Source of the DNA: Aeromonas caviae
GTDB taxonomy: Bacteria > Pseudomonadota > Gammaproteobacteria > Enterobacterales > Aeromonadaceae
DNA: 64,000 nt
Reading direction: 5' to 3'
Assembly: GCF_000819785.1 (NCBI RefSeq)
Contig: NZ_CDBK01000100.1
Location: forward strand, 17,515-81,514
The position numbers were made by a program, and so were the translations under genes. The notes beneath the pieces are model-generated. The model had not been told where the DNA came from. It saw only the letters and a list, made by a program, of their open reading frames with translations, and ran no database searches. This document shows, piece by piece, positions 17,924 through 26,228 of the stretch; the first letter of the stretch is position 1; each line of letters starts with the position of its first letter.

Positions 17924-18195
17924 AGGGATGCGCTGGACTCGTCGAAATTCGGATGCGGCGATTATACATAGACAGACCCGGCAGCCCAAGCAAGGGGCAG
18001 ACAGATGTGCATGAATCTCCTTGAGAATACGGCATAATGACGGGCCAAGTGTGTGATCCCCCGCACTGATAGCCGATCCCGGGGCGATATTTTTGAAAAA
18101 AAACCACAAAAAAATCCCCCACCAGGAATGAAATCCTTTTCTTTCAGTGTGTTAAAAAGTATGGCGATAGAGCCCACGACCGATAAGGTGTCATT

Positions 18196-18978
18196 TTGCA
18201 ACAATATCCACGATTGAACTTCAAGGATCAGGGCGAAGGCCCGACTGTCGTGCTGATCCATGGCCTCTTTGGCAGCCTGGACAACCTCGGCCTGCTGGCG
18301 CGCCCCCTCAGCGAACAATACCGGGTCATCAGCGTCGATCTGCGCAATCACGGTGCCTCCTTTCACTCGGACGAGATGAGCTACCCGGCCCAGGCGGCGG
18401 ACATCCTGGCCCTGCTGGACCATCTTGGACTTGAGCAGGTGGCCCTGGTGGGCCACTCCATGGGGGGCAAGGTCGCCATGCAGGTCGCCAAGCAGGCCCC
18501 TCACAGGGTCAGCAAGCTGGTAGTGGCGGACATCGCCCCGGTGGCCTATCCCCACGCCCGCCACAAGAACGTGTTTGCCGGGCTCAATGCCACGCTGGCC
18601 ACGCCCCCCCAGAGCCGCAGCGAGGCGGAAGCCATGCTGGCCGAGCACATCGAGATCGCCGGGGTGCGCCAGTTCCTGCTCAAATCCTTCGCCAAAGGGG
18701 AGTCTGGATGGGGGTGGCGTTTCAACGTGCCGGCCCTTGAGCGCAACTACGCCAACATCATGGGCTGGCCCGACGATGAACGCCGCTTCGAAGGCGCGAC
18801 ACTCTTCATCAAGGGGGGCGACTCCGACTATATGCTGCCCGACTACACCGGGGCCGCGATGGCCCAGTTCCCGGCCGCCAAGGCCCGCGTCATCGCCGGC
18901 ACGGGTCACTGGCTGCACGCGGAAAAGCCGGTTTTGTTCAACAAACTGGTTGTGGATTTCCTGTCGACAGGCGGTTAA
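18196..18978 (+). CDS. ybfF: Alpha/beta-fold hydrolase YbfF
   Basis: Cytoplasmic esterase of the alpha/beta-hydrolase fold, 260 residues (254 in E. coli). The oxyanion-hole motif VVLIHGLFGSLDN is near residue 20, the nucleophile elbow ALVGHSMGGKVAM near 90, the acidic residue in FIKGGDSDYM near 210, and the catalytic His in GTGHWLHAEKP near 235. The start is TTG at 18196 with AAGGTG upstream, since no in-frame ATG exists before conserved sequence. Divergence from seqA matches the enterobacterial and Vibrio gene order. The physiological substrate is not known. Confidence 0.92.
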   Translation: MQQYPRLNFKDQGEGPTVVLIHGLFGSLDNLGLLARPLSEQYRVISVDLRNHGASFHSDEMSYPAQAADILALLDHLGLEQVALVGHSMGGKVAMQVAKQAPHRVSKLVVADIAPVAYPHARHKNVFAGLNATLATPPQSRSEAEAMLAEHIEIAGVRQFLLKSFAKGESGWGWRFNVPALERNYANIMGWPDDERRFEGATLFIKGGDSDYMLPDYTGAAMAQFPAAKARVIAGTGHWLHAEKPVLFNKLVVDFLSTGG

Positions 18979-19033
18979 CAGTTTCAAATCCTTTGTGATA
19001 TAGTGCGCCCGTCTTAAGGAGTGCGCGCAATCC

Positions 19034-19255
19034 ATGCTGAGTGAACACATCGATCTCATCGAGAGTCTGGGCCTGAAACTGTTCTTCGTGGCCATCTTCC
19101 TGCTGATTGGTCTGGCCATTCAGGACGTGCTCAAACGGGGCAATGTGCCCCGCTTCGGCCGCTTCATCGTCTGGCTGGTGCTGTTTCTGGGTTGCGCGGG
19201 TTTTGTCGCCAAGGGGCTGATCGAAATGGGCTGGGAAGGCTCAGGGATCGGCTAA
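19034..19255 (+). CDS. DUF2788 family small membrane protein
   Basis: A 73-residue protein with two membrane segments (about residues 14-32 and 44-64) separated by a short basic loop, LKRGNVPRFGR. I recall this as DUF2788, a family found in Vibrio, Shewanella and Aeromonas in exactly this position between ybfF and ybfE and missing from E. coli. Function is unknown. The ATG is preceded by TTAAGGAGTGCGCGCAATCC, so the ribosome-binding site is rather distant. It probably belongs to the ybfE-fldA transcription unit. Confidence 0.8.
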   Translation: MLSEHIDLIESLGLKLFFVAIFLLIGLAIQDVLKRGNVPRFGRFIVWLVLFLGCAGFVAKGLIEMGWEGSGIG

Positions 19256-19275
19256 CTACTTTTCATCTGTGATGT

Positions 19276-19572
19276 ATGGCCAAACAGCAAACTGATCGAA
19301 CAACACTGGATCTGTTCGCAACTGAGAAGCGCCCCGGCAGGCCAAAGACCAATCCACTCCCCCGCGAGACCCAGCTCAAGATCAACAAGCGCAACCAGCT
19401 CAAGCGCGATCGTGAGAACGGGCTGAAACGGGTCGAGTTAAAGGTGGAAGCCGAGTTGCTGGAGCGCCTGAACCAACTTGCGCTGCAACAGAACGTCAGC
19501 CGAGCCGAGCTGATCCAATCTATCCTGAAGCAACAGATCGAGTCTGCTCATGCAGCAGGCATCGCAATCTGA
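19276..19572 (+). CDS. ybfE: LexA-regulated-type protein YbfE (CopB/ribbon-helix-helix-like)
   Basis: A small basic protein of 98 residues (97 in E. coli). The N-terminal half is Lys/Arg-rich (RPGRPKTNPLPRETQLKINK, NKRNQLKRDRENGLKRVELK) and the C-terminal half resembles a ribbon-helix-helix dimer domain, with VELKVEAELLERLNQLALQQ then NVSRAELIQSILKQQI. It is described as LexA-regulated in E. coli, but I see no CTG-N10-CAG LexA box in the 60 bases upstream here, so that regulation may not be shared. It lies directly upstream of fldA, as in E. coli. Confidence 0.85.
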   Translation: MAKQQTDRTTLDLFATEKRPGRPKTNPLPRETQLKINKRNQLKRDRENGLKRVELKVEAELLERLNQLALQQNVSRAELIQSILKQQIESAHAAGIAI

Positions 19573-19612
19573 ACCGTCAAGCATCAACACCAGATACGGG
19601 TAACGAAACACT

Positions 19613-20137
19613 ATGGCTAGTGTAGGTCTGTTTTTCGGCAGCGATACCGGTAATACCGAAGCTGTCGCCAAGATGATCCAGAAAGAACTGGGCAAACAAC
19701 TGATTGAAGTCCGTGACATTGCCAAGAGCAGCAAGGCCGACATCGACAGCTTCGATCTGCTGATGTTCGGCATCCCGACTTGGTACTACGGCGAAGCCCA
19801 GGCCGATTGGGACGACTTCTTCCCCGAACTCGAAGAGATCGACTTCAACAACAAGCTGGTGGCCATCTTCGGATGCGGCGATCAGGAAGACTATGCCGAG
19901 TACTTCCTCGACGCCATGGGCACCCTGCGTGACATCGTCGAAGCCAAGGGCGCCATCATCATCGGCCACTGGCCGACCGCGAGCTACGAGTTCGAAGCCT
20001 CCAAGGCGCTCGTGGATGACAAGCACTTCGTGGGCCTGGGCATCGACGAAGATCGCCAGCCGGAGCTGACCGCCGAGCGCGTCAAGGGTTGGTGCAAACA
20101 GCTGCACGAAGAGATGTGCCTGGGCGAGCTGGAGTGA
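19613..20137 (+). CDS. fldA: Flavodoxin 1
   Basis: FMN-containing electron carrier that feeds radical-SAM enzymes and can accept electrons from pyruvate:flavodoxin oxidoreductase. The 174 residues include the FMN phosphate loop FGSDTGNTEAVAK, the FMN-stacking Trp segment GIPTWYYGEAQADWDDF, and GCGDQEDYAEYFLDAMGTL with the second stacking Tyr, all typical of long-chain flavodoxins. The gene sits in the conserved ybfE-fldA-fur neighbourhood. It is a likely redox partner for the NifJ-type enzyme encoded at 55218-58793. A strong terminator follows. Confidence 0.96.
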   Translation: MASVGLFFGSDTGNTEAVAKMIQKELGKQLIEVRDIAKSSKADIDSFDLLMFGIPTWYYGEAQADWDDFFPELEEIDFNNKLVAIFGCGDQEDYAEYFLDAMGTLRDIVEAKGAIIIGHWPTASYEFEASKALVDDKHFVGLGIDEDRQPELTAERVKGWCKQLHEEMCLGELE

Positions 20138-20158
20138 TCTGATCTCCCTCCCTCTTCA

Positions 20159-20191
20159 TGCAACAAGGGCCCCGACGGGGCCCTTGTTGCA
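20159..20191. terminator. Terminator between fldA and the DUF4442 gene
   Basis: A perfect 15-bp inverted repeat, tgcaacaagggcccc and its complement with a 3-base loop, lies between the convergent genes. T runs are short, so it may act mainly as a stable 3' end. Confidence 0.75.
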
Positions 20192-20205
20192 TCTGCAGCA
20201 GGCAT

Positions 20206-20688
20206 TCAGCCCCCCCTGTGCTGGGGCTTGGATCTGACATAGAGGGTGCGCTTCACCTGGGCCACCAGCTCGCCCTGGCCATCCTGCACCTGCACCTCGA
20301 ACTCGGGAAAGTGCTTCTCTCCCCCCTCGGTCGCCGCCACGATCGACGCCAGCTTGGCGTCGCTCAGGGTGAACTCCGCCACCAGTTTGCCCTTGCCCGG
20401 CTTGATGAAATTGATGCTGCCCGCCTTGTCCCACACGTAGTAGCGGTTCTTGAAATAGCCCATCAGCATCAACGGGTAGATGGGATCCGTCATGGCGAAC
20501 ATGCTGCCGCCGAACTGGGTCCGGTTGGCATTCTTGTTCCACCAGCGGGACTTGAGCGTCACCCGGCAGAAGCGGAAATCGGGGCTCAGGGTTTCTATCT
20601 TGATGCCTGCGCCCCAGAAGGGGGGCCAGGCGTTGAGGGCGCAGCGCACCCAGGCGGCATTGCCGAAAAGCCAATCCATGGATCTCAT
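20206..20688 (-). CDS. DUF4442 (hotdog-fold, YiiD-like) protein
   Basis: A 160-residue single-domain protein that I place in DUF4442, a hotdog-fold family related to acyl-CoA thioesterases. Typical blocks are visible: NAWPPFWGAGIKI, the SRWWNKNANRTQFGGSMFAM segment corresponding to the NxxGxxFGG of the family, and INFIKPGKGKLVAEF. The substrate is unknown and no catalytic role has been shown for most members. Two start codons are near each other, at 20688 and 20679; the first is used here. The gene is convergent with fldA and divergent from fur. Confidence 0.8.
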   Translation of the reverse strand: MRSMDWLFGNAAWVRCALNAWPPFWGAGIKIETLSPDFRFCRVTLKSRWWNKNANRTQFGGSMFAMTDPIYPLMLMGYFKNRYYVWDKAGSINFIKPGKGKLVAEFTLSDAKLASIVAATEGGEKHFPEFEVQVQDGQGELVAQVKRTLYVRSKPQHRGG

Positions 20689-20821
20689 CCGACCAGACTA
20701 TAAAGAAGTCACATAGTATCAACATTCTCTGGTCGAGCAAGCGGGCCTGAATATTCCCATGACGGGCTTGATGATCTAAAGCCCTTGAATTGCTGGGTTT
20801 ATTTTTAACTTGGCTACGACC

Positions 20822-20827
20822 TATAAT
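20822..20827 (+). promoter_or_regulatory. Probable -10 box of the fur promoter
   Basis: A perfect TATAAT lies 83 bases upstream of the fur ATG. The best -35 candidate, TTTATT at 20798, has 18-bp spacing and is weak. No clear Fur box was seen, so autoregulation cannot be supported from sequence. Confidence 0.5.
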
Positions 20828-20910
20828 GACAGGCCAAGCGAGTTCGTGGTTGCCATTACAGCGGCAGTCAATCAGAATAACCACACCTTCGAGAATGCGA
20901 ATAAATAGAA

Positions 20911-21339
20911 ATGGCAGACAACAACCAAGCGTTAAAAAAGGCCGGGCTCAAGATCACCTTGCCCCGTGTCAAGATCCTGGAAATCCTGCAACAGCCTGAC
21001 TGCCAGCACACCAGTGCGGAAGATCTGTACAAACGGCTGATCGATCAGGGCGAGGAGATTGGTCTCGCTACCGTTTATCGCGTTCTCAACCAGTTTGATG
21101 ATGCCGGTATCGTCACCCGTCACCATTTCGAAGGGGGCAAGTCGGTGTTCGAGCTCGCCACCCAGGAGCACCACGACCACCTGGTCTGCCTCGACTGCGG
21201 CAAGGTGATCGAGTTCTCCGACGAGGTGATCGAACAGCGCCAGCGCGACATCGCCAAGGCGCACAACATCCGCCTGACCAACCACAGCCTTTACCTGTAT
21301 GGCCACTGCGCCAACGGTGACTGCAAGCACGACGATTGA
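20911..21339 (+). CDS. fur: Ferric uptake regulator Fur
   Basis: Iron-responsive repressor of siderophore and iron-uptake genes. The 142-residue protein (148 in E. coli) has the N-terminal winged helix, with KITLPRVKILEIL and the recognition helix EIGLATVYRVLNQFDDAGIV, then the dimerisation domain with HHFEGGKSVFEL, the metal-binding EHHDHLVCLDCGKVIEF (two Cys of the CxxC zinc site) and the C-terminal HCANGDC. It follows fldA downstream, with the small convergent DUF4442 gene between. A strong bidirectional terminator separates it from glnS. Confidence 0.96.
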   Translation: MADNNQALKKAGLKITLPRVKILEILQQPDCQHTSAEDLYKRLIDQGEEIGLATVYRVLNQFDDAGIVTRHHFEGGKSVFELATQEHHDHLVCLDCGKVIEFSDEVIEQRQRDIAKAHNIRLTNHSLYLYGHCANGDCKHDD

Positions 21340-21359
21340 TTCGGCCGGGTCAGCGCAAT

Positions 21360-21388
21360 AAAAAAGCCAGCATGATGCTGGCTTTTTT
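21360..21388. terminator. Bidirectional terminator between fur and glnS
   Basis: A 14-bp inverted repeat, aaaaaagccagcat and its complement, flanked by A and T runs on either side, lies between the convergent fur and glnS genes. It is a good intrinsic terminator on both strands. Confidence 0.9.
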
Positions 21389-21438
21389 GTGTCCGCAATC
21401 CGGACCAGAAGCGGCAGGGTCTCCCCTGCCCTCTTCTA

Positions 21439-23100
21439 TCAGGCCTCGGCCTTGCCCCAGACGTCACGCAGGGCCACGGTGCGGTTGAACACCAGGCGCT
21501 CGGCGCTGGAGAGCTTGTTGTCGGCGCAGAAGTAACCTTCACGCTCGAACTGGTAGGCAAACTCCGGCTTGGCATCCTTCAGGGAAGCTTCCACCCGGGC
21601 CCCTTCGATGATCACCAGGGATTCCGGATTCAGAGCCGCTTCGAAGTCATCCTCGGCGCCCGGGTTCGGCACCTTGAACAGACGGTCGTAGAGACGCACT
21701 TCGGCCGGCAGGGAGTGAGTGGCGCTGACCCAGTGGATCACCCCTTTCACCTTGCGGCCGTCCGCCGGATCCTTGCCCAGGGTCTCGGGGTCGTAAGAGC
21801 AGTAGATGCAGGTGACCTTGCCGTCGGCATCCTTCTCGACCCGTTCGGCCTTGATGACGTAGGCGTTGCGCAGGCGCACTTCCTTGCCCAGCACCAGACG
21901 CTTGAACTGCTTGTTGGCTTCCTCTTTGAAGTCCGCCTCGTCGATGAAGATTTCGCGGGAGAAATGCAGCTCACGGGTCCCCATCTCCGGCTTGTTCGGG
22001 TGCGCAGGCGCCGTCAGCACCTCGTCCGCCGCCAGGTTCTCGATCACCACCTTCACCGGGTGCAGCACGGCCATGGCGCGCGGGGCGTTCTCGTTGAGAT
22101 CGTCGCGGATGCAGGCTTCCAGCATGCTCATCTCGACGATGTTGTCCTGCTTGGTCACACCGATGCGCTTGCAGAACTCGCGGATGGAGGCCGGGGTGTA
22201 ACCACGGCGGCGCAGACCGGAGACGGTCAGCATGCGCGGATCATCCCAGCCGTTCACGTGCCCCTCGGTCACCAGCAGGTTCAGCTTGCGCTTGGACATG
22301 ACGGTGTATTCGAGGTTCAGACGGGAGAACTCGTACTGACGGGGGTGACAGTCGATGCTGATGTTGTCCAGCACCCAGTCATACAGGCGACGGTTGTCCT
22401 GGAACTCCAGGGTACACAGGGAGTGGGTGATCCCCTCCAGGGCGTCCGAGATGCAATGGGTGAAGTCATACATCGGGTAGATGCACCACTCGTCACCGGT
22501 CTGGTGGTGGTGGGCAAACTTGATGCGATAGATGACGGGATCGCGCATCACCATGAAGGGGGATGCCATGTCGATCTTGGCGCGCAGGCAGGCGCTCCCT
22601 TCGGCCATCTCACCGTTCTTCATCTTGGCGAACAGGGCCAGGTTCTCTTCCACGCTGCGATCGCGGAACGGGCTGTTCTTGCCAGGGGCGGTCAGCGTGC
22701 CGCGGTATTCGCGCATCTGCTCCGGGGAGAGCTCGTCCACATAGGCCAGTCCCTTCTCGATGAGCTCGATGGCATAGCCGTGCAGCTTGTGGAAATAGTC
22801 GGAGGAGTAGCAGATCTCGCCGCTCCACTGGAAGCCCAGCCACTGGACGTCCTGCTTGATGGACTCCACGAACTCGATGTCTTCCTTCGCCGGGTTGGTG
22901 TCATCGAAACGCAGGTTGCACTGACCCTGATAGTCGCGGGCGATGCCGAAGTTCAGGCAGATGGATTTGGCGTGGCCGATATGGAGATAACCGTTCGGCT
23001 CCGGCGGGAAACGGGTATGCACGCTGCTGTGCTTACCGCTGGCCAGATCTTCATCAATGATCTGACGAATAAAGTTAGTTGGGCTGTTCGCCTGACTCAT
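21439..23100 (-). CDS. glnS: Glutamine--tRNA ligase
   Basis: Class I aminoacyl-tRNA synthetase that charges tRNA-Gln with glutamine. The 553 residues match the E. coli enzyme (554). Motifs in order: the ATP-binding [36 protein letters not shown] in the dinucleotide fold, acceptor-stem binding region, the KMSKS equivalent TVMSKRKLN near residue 270, then the two C-terminal beta-barrel anticodon-binding domains. The ATG at 23100 opens [19 protein letters not shown], the usual N-terminus. It is transcribed alone on the minus strand, with the chitobiase gene upstream on the same strand but separated by a terminator. Confidence 0.97.
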   Translation of the reverse strand: MSQANSPTNFIRQIIDEDLASGKHSSVHTRFPPEPNGYLHIGHAKSICLNFGIARDYQGQCNLRFDDTNPAKEDIEFVESIKQDVQWLGFQWSGEICYSSDYFHKLHGYAIELIEKGLAYVDELSPEQMREYRGTLTAPGKNSPFRDRSVEENLALFAKMKNGEMAEGSACLRAKIDMASPFMVMRDPVIYRIKFAHHHQTGDEWCIYPMYDFTHCISDALEGITHSLCTLEFQDNRRLYDWVLDNISIDCHPRQYEFSRLNLEYTVMSKRKLNLLVTEGHVNGWDDPRMLTVSGLRRRGYTPASIREFCKRIGVTKQDNIVEMSMLEACIRDDLNENAPRAMAVLHPVKVVIENLAADEVLTAPAHPNKPEMGTRELHFSREIFIDEADFKEEANKQFKRLVLGKEVRLRNAYVIKAERVEKDADGKVTCIYCSYDPETLGKDPADGRKVKGVIHWVSATHSLPAEVRLYDRLFKVPNPGAEDDFEAALNPESLVIIEGARVEASLKDAKPEFAYQFEREGYFCADNKLSSAERLVFNRTVALRDVWGKAEA

Positions 23101-23442
23101 GGCTCACCTCAAAAATGCGTCACTGGCGGACGTTGTGCCGGCTGGCACCCTCATACCCCCGCCGTCAAGCCGGGTATGATCCCTCATTACGCGCCCTGCC
23201 TCAACCTGAATTTGGCCAATTCGGGTCATTGGCGCACCAAAAACGGCGAAACGGGAGAAATTGCAGAGATCCTGGTTAAAAAAAGCCCCGCACGGGGCGG
23301 GGTCTCAAGTGATGAAAAACAGACAAAACACACACAACAAAGGTTCACACGCAGAGTCAACCTTTCCCAAACCCGATGGCCATCGACCTTGGGAAAGGCG
23401 GGTCTTGCGACCCACCTTGCGTTATGGATTGAAGGCTAGCTA
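23101..23442. other. Intergenic region between glnS and the chitobiase gene
   Basis: These 342 bases must hold the glnS promoter (minus strand) and the 3' untranslated part of the chitobiase transcript. The only feature I can define is the terminator at 23277-23298. Short open frames here have no family-like sequence and I call no gene. Confidence 0.5.
23277..23298 (-). terminator. Intrinsic terminator downstream of the chitobiase gene
   Basis: Read on the minus strand, a 6-bp GC stem (GCCCCG/CGGGGC with a 2-base loop) is followed by a run of seven T. It lies about 145 bases after the chitobiase stop and should end the nagE-chitobiase transcript before glnS. Confidence 0.8.
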
Positions 23443-26106
23443 TCAGTTCAGCTCGGTGACGCGGCTGGTGCGCTTGCCATCGAAGCTGGTGGTACGCAGG
23501 TAGACCTTGCCATCCACGGTCGGCTTGGCGGCAGCGTCGTAGGCGCTCCAGCTCTTGCCATCCAGGCTGTACTGGATGGGCAGACCCGGCAGATCCACAT
23601 TCGCTTCCAGCACACCGTTCACCACCTTGGCACCCGGTACGGAGAGGCGATATTCCACCCCGGCCTGGTCCAGTTTCGGCAGTACGCGCTGACCCAACAC
23701 GTTGGCAAACTGGTTCCACTCCTTGTTCAGGGTGGCCTTGTTCACGTGCTTGGTGGTGCCGGAGAACTCGCGACCCTTCACGTAATCGAGCTCGAAGCCG
23801 CCCTTGTGCCAGGCGCGCTCGGCCACGGAGAAGATGCGCGGATAGACCATGTATTCGTACTGGGCATCGGTGCGCACGGTTTCACTCCACTGCTGACCGG
23901 AGATCCCCTTGAACTTGACCGGATCCTGGTCACCCTTGGCCACGAAGGCGTTGCCATCGCGGTCAACCGAGGTCTCGGCGTTCTGCGGCAGGTTTTCCGG
24001 GGCGAAGGCGAACACCTTGCGGGTGTCGTTGAAGCGGGTTGCCCAGTAGTAGCCGCGCTCAGCCGGGTGTACCTCGTTCGGGAAGTCGAAGTAGAGGTAA
24101 TCCGGGTTGGAGAGCACCACGTCATAGCCCTTGTGCGCCCACTTCATCGCCTCGTTGAAACCACCCCAGTAGAGGGTTTCCCAGAAGTTGACCCGTGTCT
24201 TGTCGGTGGCGAATACGCTGGCATCCGTGGCGTACTTCAGGCCATCTTCCCACGCCTGCAGGGTGGAGAAGCCGTGGCCCTTGACCATCTCGCTCACTTC
24301 CTTGGCAAAGTAGACCGGCAGCTCGGCCACATCCTTGATCTTGCCATCGTCGATCATCTTCTGGCACATGGGGGACTTGCCGAACGGCTTGTCCTGCTTG
24401 CTGGAGTCGACGTTGCCCTTCCAGGCCACCAGATCTTCTTTCTTGGTGACGGCCGGATCCTGGTAACCACCGCCCTGCATGATGTTCTTCGCCTCGTCAC
24501 CACCGTAGTGCCAGGCGGTCAGCGGCTGGCCGGCGGCCTGGTGCATCTGGGCCACTTCGTCCATCACCTTGGCCACGAAGGTGGCGGCACCCGGCTGGCA
24601 GGGGTTGATGAAGGACATCTTGTCGTAGAACTGCACCGAGGTGACGTTGGAGGTATCGGCCGGGTCAGTCAGACGGAACTGGTTGGCCTCGGCTTCTTTG
24701 CCCTCGCTCATCAGACGCTTGTAGCGTGCCTCCATGGAGACCACGGCGGCACGGGCGTGGGCCGGCATGTTGATCTCGGGGATCACTGTCACACCGCGGG
24801 CCTTGGCATAGCGTACCAGGTCGATGTAGTCCGTCTTGCTGTAGAAACCGGAGCCCTGGTTGTCGCTGGTGGGGCCGGAGCCAAGCTGCGGCATCAGGCA
24901 CTTGGTTTCGGACTCGTCATGGCAACGCTGGCTGCCGACGTCGGTCAGCTCCGGCAGGCCCGGGATCTCCAGACGCCAGCCTTCATCGTTGGTCAGCCCC
25001 AGGTGCAGCACGTTGAGCTTCATGGCGGACATCTGGTCAACCAGCTTCTTCATGGTCTCCGGGCTTCTGAAGTGACGGGCCACGTCGGTCTGCATGCCAC
25101 GGTATTCAAAGCGCGGCGCATCCTCGACGCTCATCTGGCTCACCAGCTTGTCGTCAACCCCCAGCAGAGAGATCAGGGACTGGGCGCCCCAGAAGGCGCC
25201 GTCAACGTCGTGCCCCTGAATGACGGTGCCCTTCTTGCCGATGGTCATGTCGTAGCCTTCGGCCTGCTTGAGCTTGCTGCCGAGCTTGATGGTGACCGGG
25301 TAGCCGGTGTCGGAGAGGGTAACACCCAGCTTGGTCAGTTGCGCCTTCAGGGCCTCGGCGCGATCGCTCGGCAGGTCAAGGGCATTGAGCTTGATGGTGG
25401 AGAAGTCGATTTGCGGGCCGGCCTTGACCACCTGCTTCATGGGGCTTGGCAGGATGCGGTCGTCAATCTTGCCGGCAGGCAGCAGGGTGCTGGTCTGGTT
25501 CGCGGCGAAACGGGTCTCGCTGTTCATCAGGATGTTGTTGTCATCCTTGGTGCGCTTCCAGCCATCGGCAGGCATCGGCTTCTCGTAGGTGCTGGCATCG
25601 TCGATGTTGCTCATGCTGGCCAGCACTTTCGGCTCGGCCCCTTCACTGGCGACATACCAGTTCGGCATGATGTCAGATTCGAACAATACCCAGTATTCCA
25701 CCACCAGGGGCACCTCGACCGTGGCGTCCTTGGCAAAGCCCTGGAACTTCTCGGTCGGCGTCAAACGATAGAGGTCGCCGGTCAGGTGGGTGATGGTGAA
25801 CTGGTCGTTGTCCACCCGCTGGATGCGGCGGATGGAGGAGACATAGATGCTCCAGTCCTTGGAGGTGACGTCGGCACCGGTATTGGTCAGGTGCAGCTTG
25901 GCAACGCCGCAGCTCGCCCACTCGGAGCCCAGCGCCTGGCAATCAAGACCGGCGCCGGCACCGTCATTGGTGACGACTTCGTACTTGACGACGAGGTTGC
26001 TGGCGAGGGCGTCGACCACCGCTTGCCTGGCAGCATCGGCTGCAAGTGCGGGACCGGCGAAAACGGTAGACATGGCAATGGCTAACAGAGAATGTTTCAA
26101 GTTCAT
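23443..26106 (-). CDS. Secreted beta-N-acetylhexosaminidase (chitobiase, GH20)
   Basis: Exported enzyme that splits chitobiose and short chitin oligomers into GlcNAc. The 887-residue protein starts with signal peptide MNLKHSLLAIAMSTVFAGPA cleaved after LAADA. It then has an N-terminal carbohydrate-binding CHB_HEX-like domain (about 30-180), a GH20b domain (about 200-330), the catalytic barrel and a C-terminal Ig-like CHB_HEX_C domain (about 800-887, SLDGKSWSAYD). The catalytic Asp-Glu pair is in AWHYGGDEAKNIM near residue 535. It lies 122 bases downstream of nagE on the same strand and so likely shares NagC control. The start at 26106 is chosen over one five codons upstream because it begins the signal peptide. 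Confidence 0.93.
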   Translation of the reverse strand: MNLKHSLLAIAMSTVFAGPALAADAARQAVVDALASNLVVKYEVVTNDGAGAGLDCQALGSEWASCGVAKLHLTNTGADVTSKDWSIYVSSIRRIQRVDNDQFTITHLTGDLYRLTPTEKFQGFAKDATVEVPLVVEYWVLFESDIMPNWYVASEGAEPKVLASMSNIDDASTYEKPMPADGWKRTKDDNNILMNSETRFAANQTSTLLPAGKIDDRILPSPMKQVVKAGPQIDFSTIKLNALDLPSDRAEALKAQLTKLGVTLSDTGYPVTIKLGSKLKQAEGYDMTIGKKGTVIQGHDVDGAFWGAQSLISLLGVDDKLVSQMSVEDAPRFEYRGMQTDVARHFRSPETMKKLVDQMSAMKLNVLHLGLTNDEGWRLEIPGLPELTDVGSQRCHDESETKCLMPQLGSGPTSDNQGSGFYSKTDYIDLVRYAKARGVTVIPEINMPAHARAAVVSMEARYKRLMSEGKEAEANQFRLTDPADTSNVTSVQFYDKMSFINPCQPGAATFVAKVMDEVAQMHQAAGQPLTAWHYGGDEAKNIMQGGGYQDPAVTKKEDLVAWKGNVDSSKQDKPFGKSPMCQKMIDDGKIKDVAELPVYFAKEVSEMVKGHGFSTLQAWEDGLKYATDASVFATDKTRVNFWETLYWGGFNEAMKWAHKGYDVVLSNPDYLYFDFPNEVHPAERGYYWATRFNDTRKVFAFAPENLPQNAETSVDRDGNAFVAKGDQDPVKFKGISGQQWSETVRTDAQYEYMVYPRIFSVAERAWHKGGFELDYVKGREFSGTTKHVNKATLNKEWNQFANVLGQRVLPKLDQAGVEYRLSVPGAKVVNGVLEANVDLPGLPIQYSLDGKSWSAYDAAAKPTVDGKVYLRTTSFDGKRTSRVTELN

Positions 26107-26160
26107 AACTGCTGCTCTCATTTGAAGTAAAGGTTGGATTTTCTTGGCTTTTTTTATATG

Positions 26161-26179
26161 GGGCCCCGAGGCGGGGCCC
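26161..26179 (-). other. GC-rich hairpin between nagE and the chitobiase gene
   Basis: A perfect 7-bp repeat, GGGCCCC and GGGGCCC, with a 5-base loop lies in the 122-bp gap. On the minus strand it is followed by ATATAAAAAAA rather than a T run, so it does not look like an intrinsic terminator. It may be an mRNA processing or stabilising element that sets the relative level of the two products. Confidence 0.5.
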
Positions 26180-26228
26180 TTAGTTATGTCAACAATGGAC
26201 TTAGACTTGAGGTGAGCGAGTCGCTCGA

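Noticed and set aside
19200..19330. A possible LexA box for ybfE
   Set aside because: CTG and CAG half-sites exist but are separated by 15 bases rather than 10, so they cannot form a LexA operator.
20790..20999. An upstream-of-fur (uof) reading frame overlapping fur
   Set aside because: The frame is open, but the translation does not resemble the E. coli Uof peptide and there is no ribosome-binding site.
21715..26085. Long plus-strand open frames opposite glnS and the chitobiase gene
   Set aside because: Both mirror highly expressed GC-rich genes; the translations have no motifs and no ribosome-binding sites.
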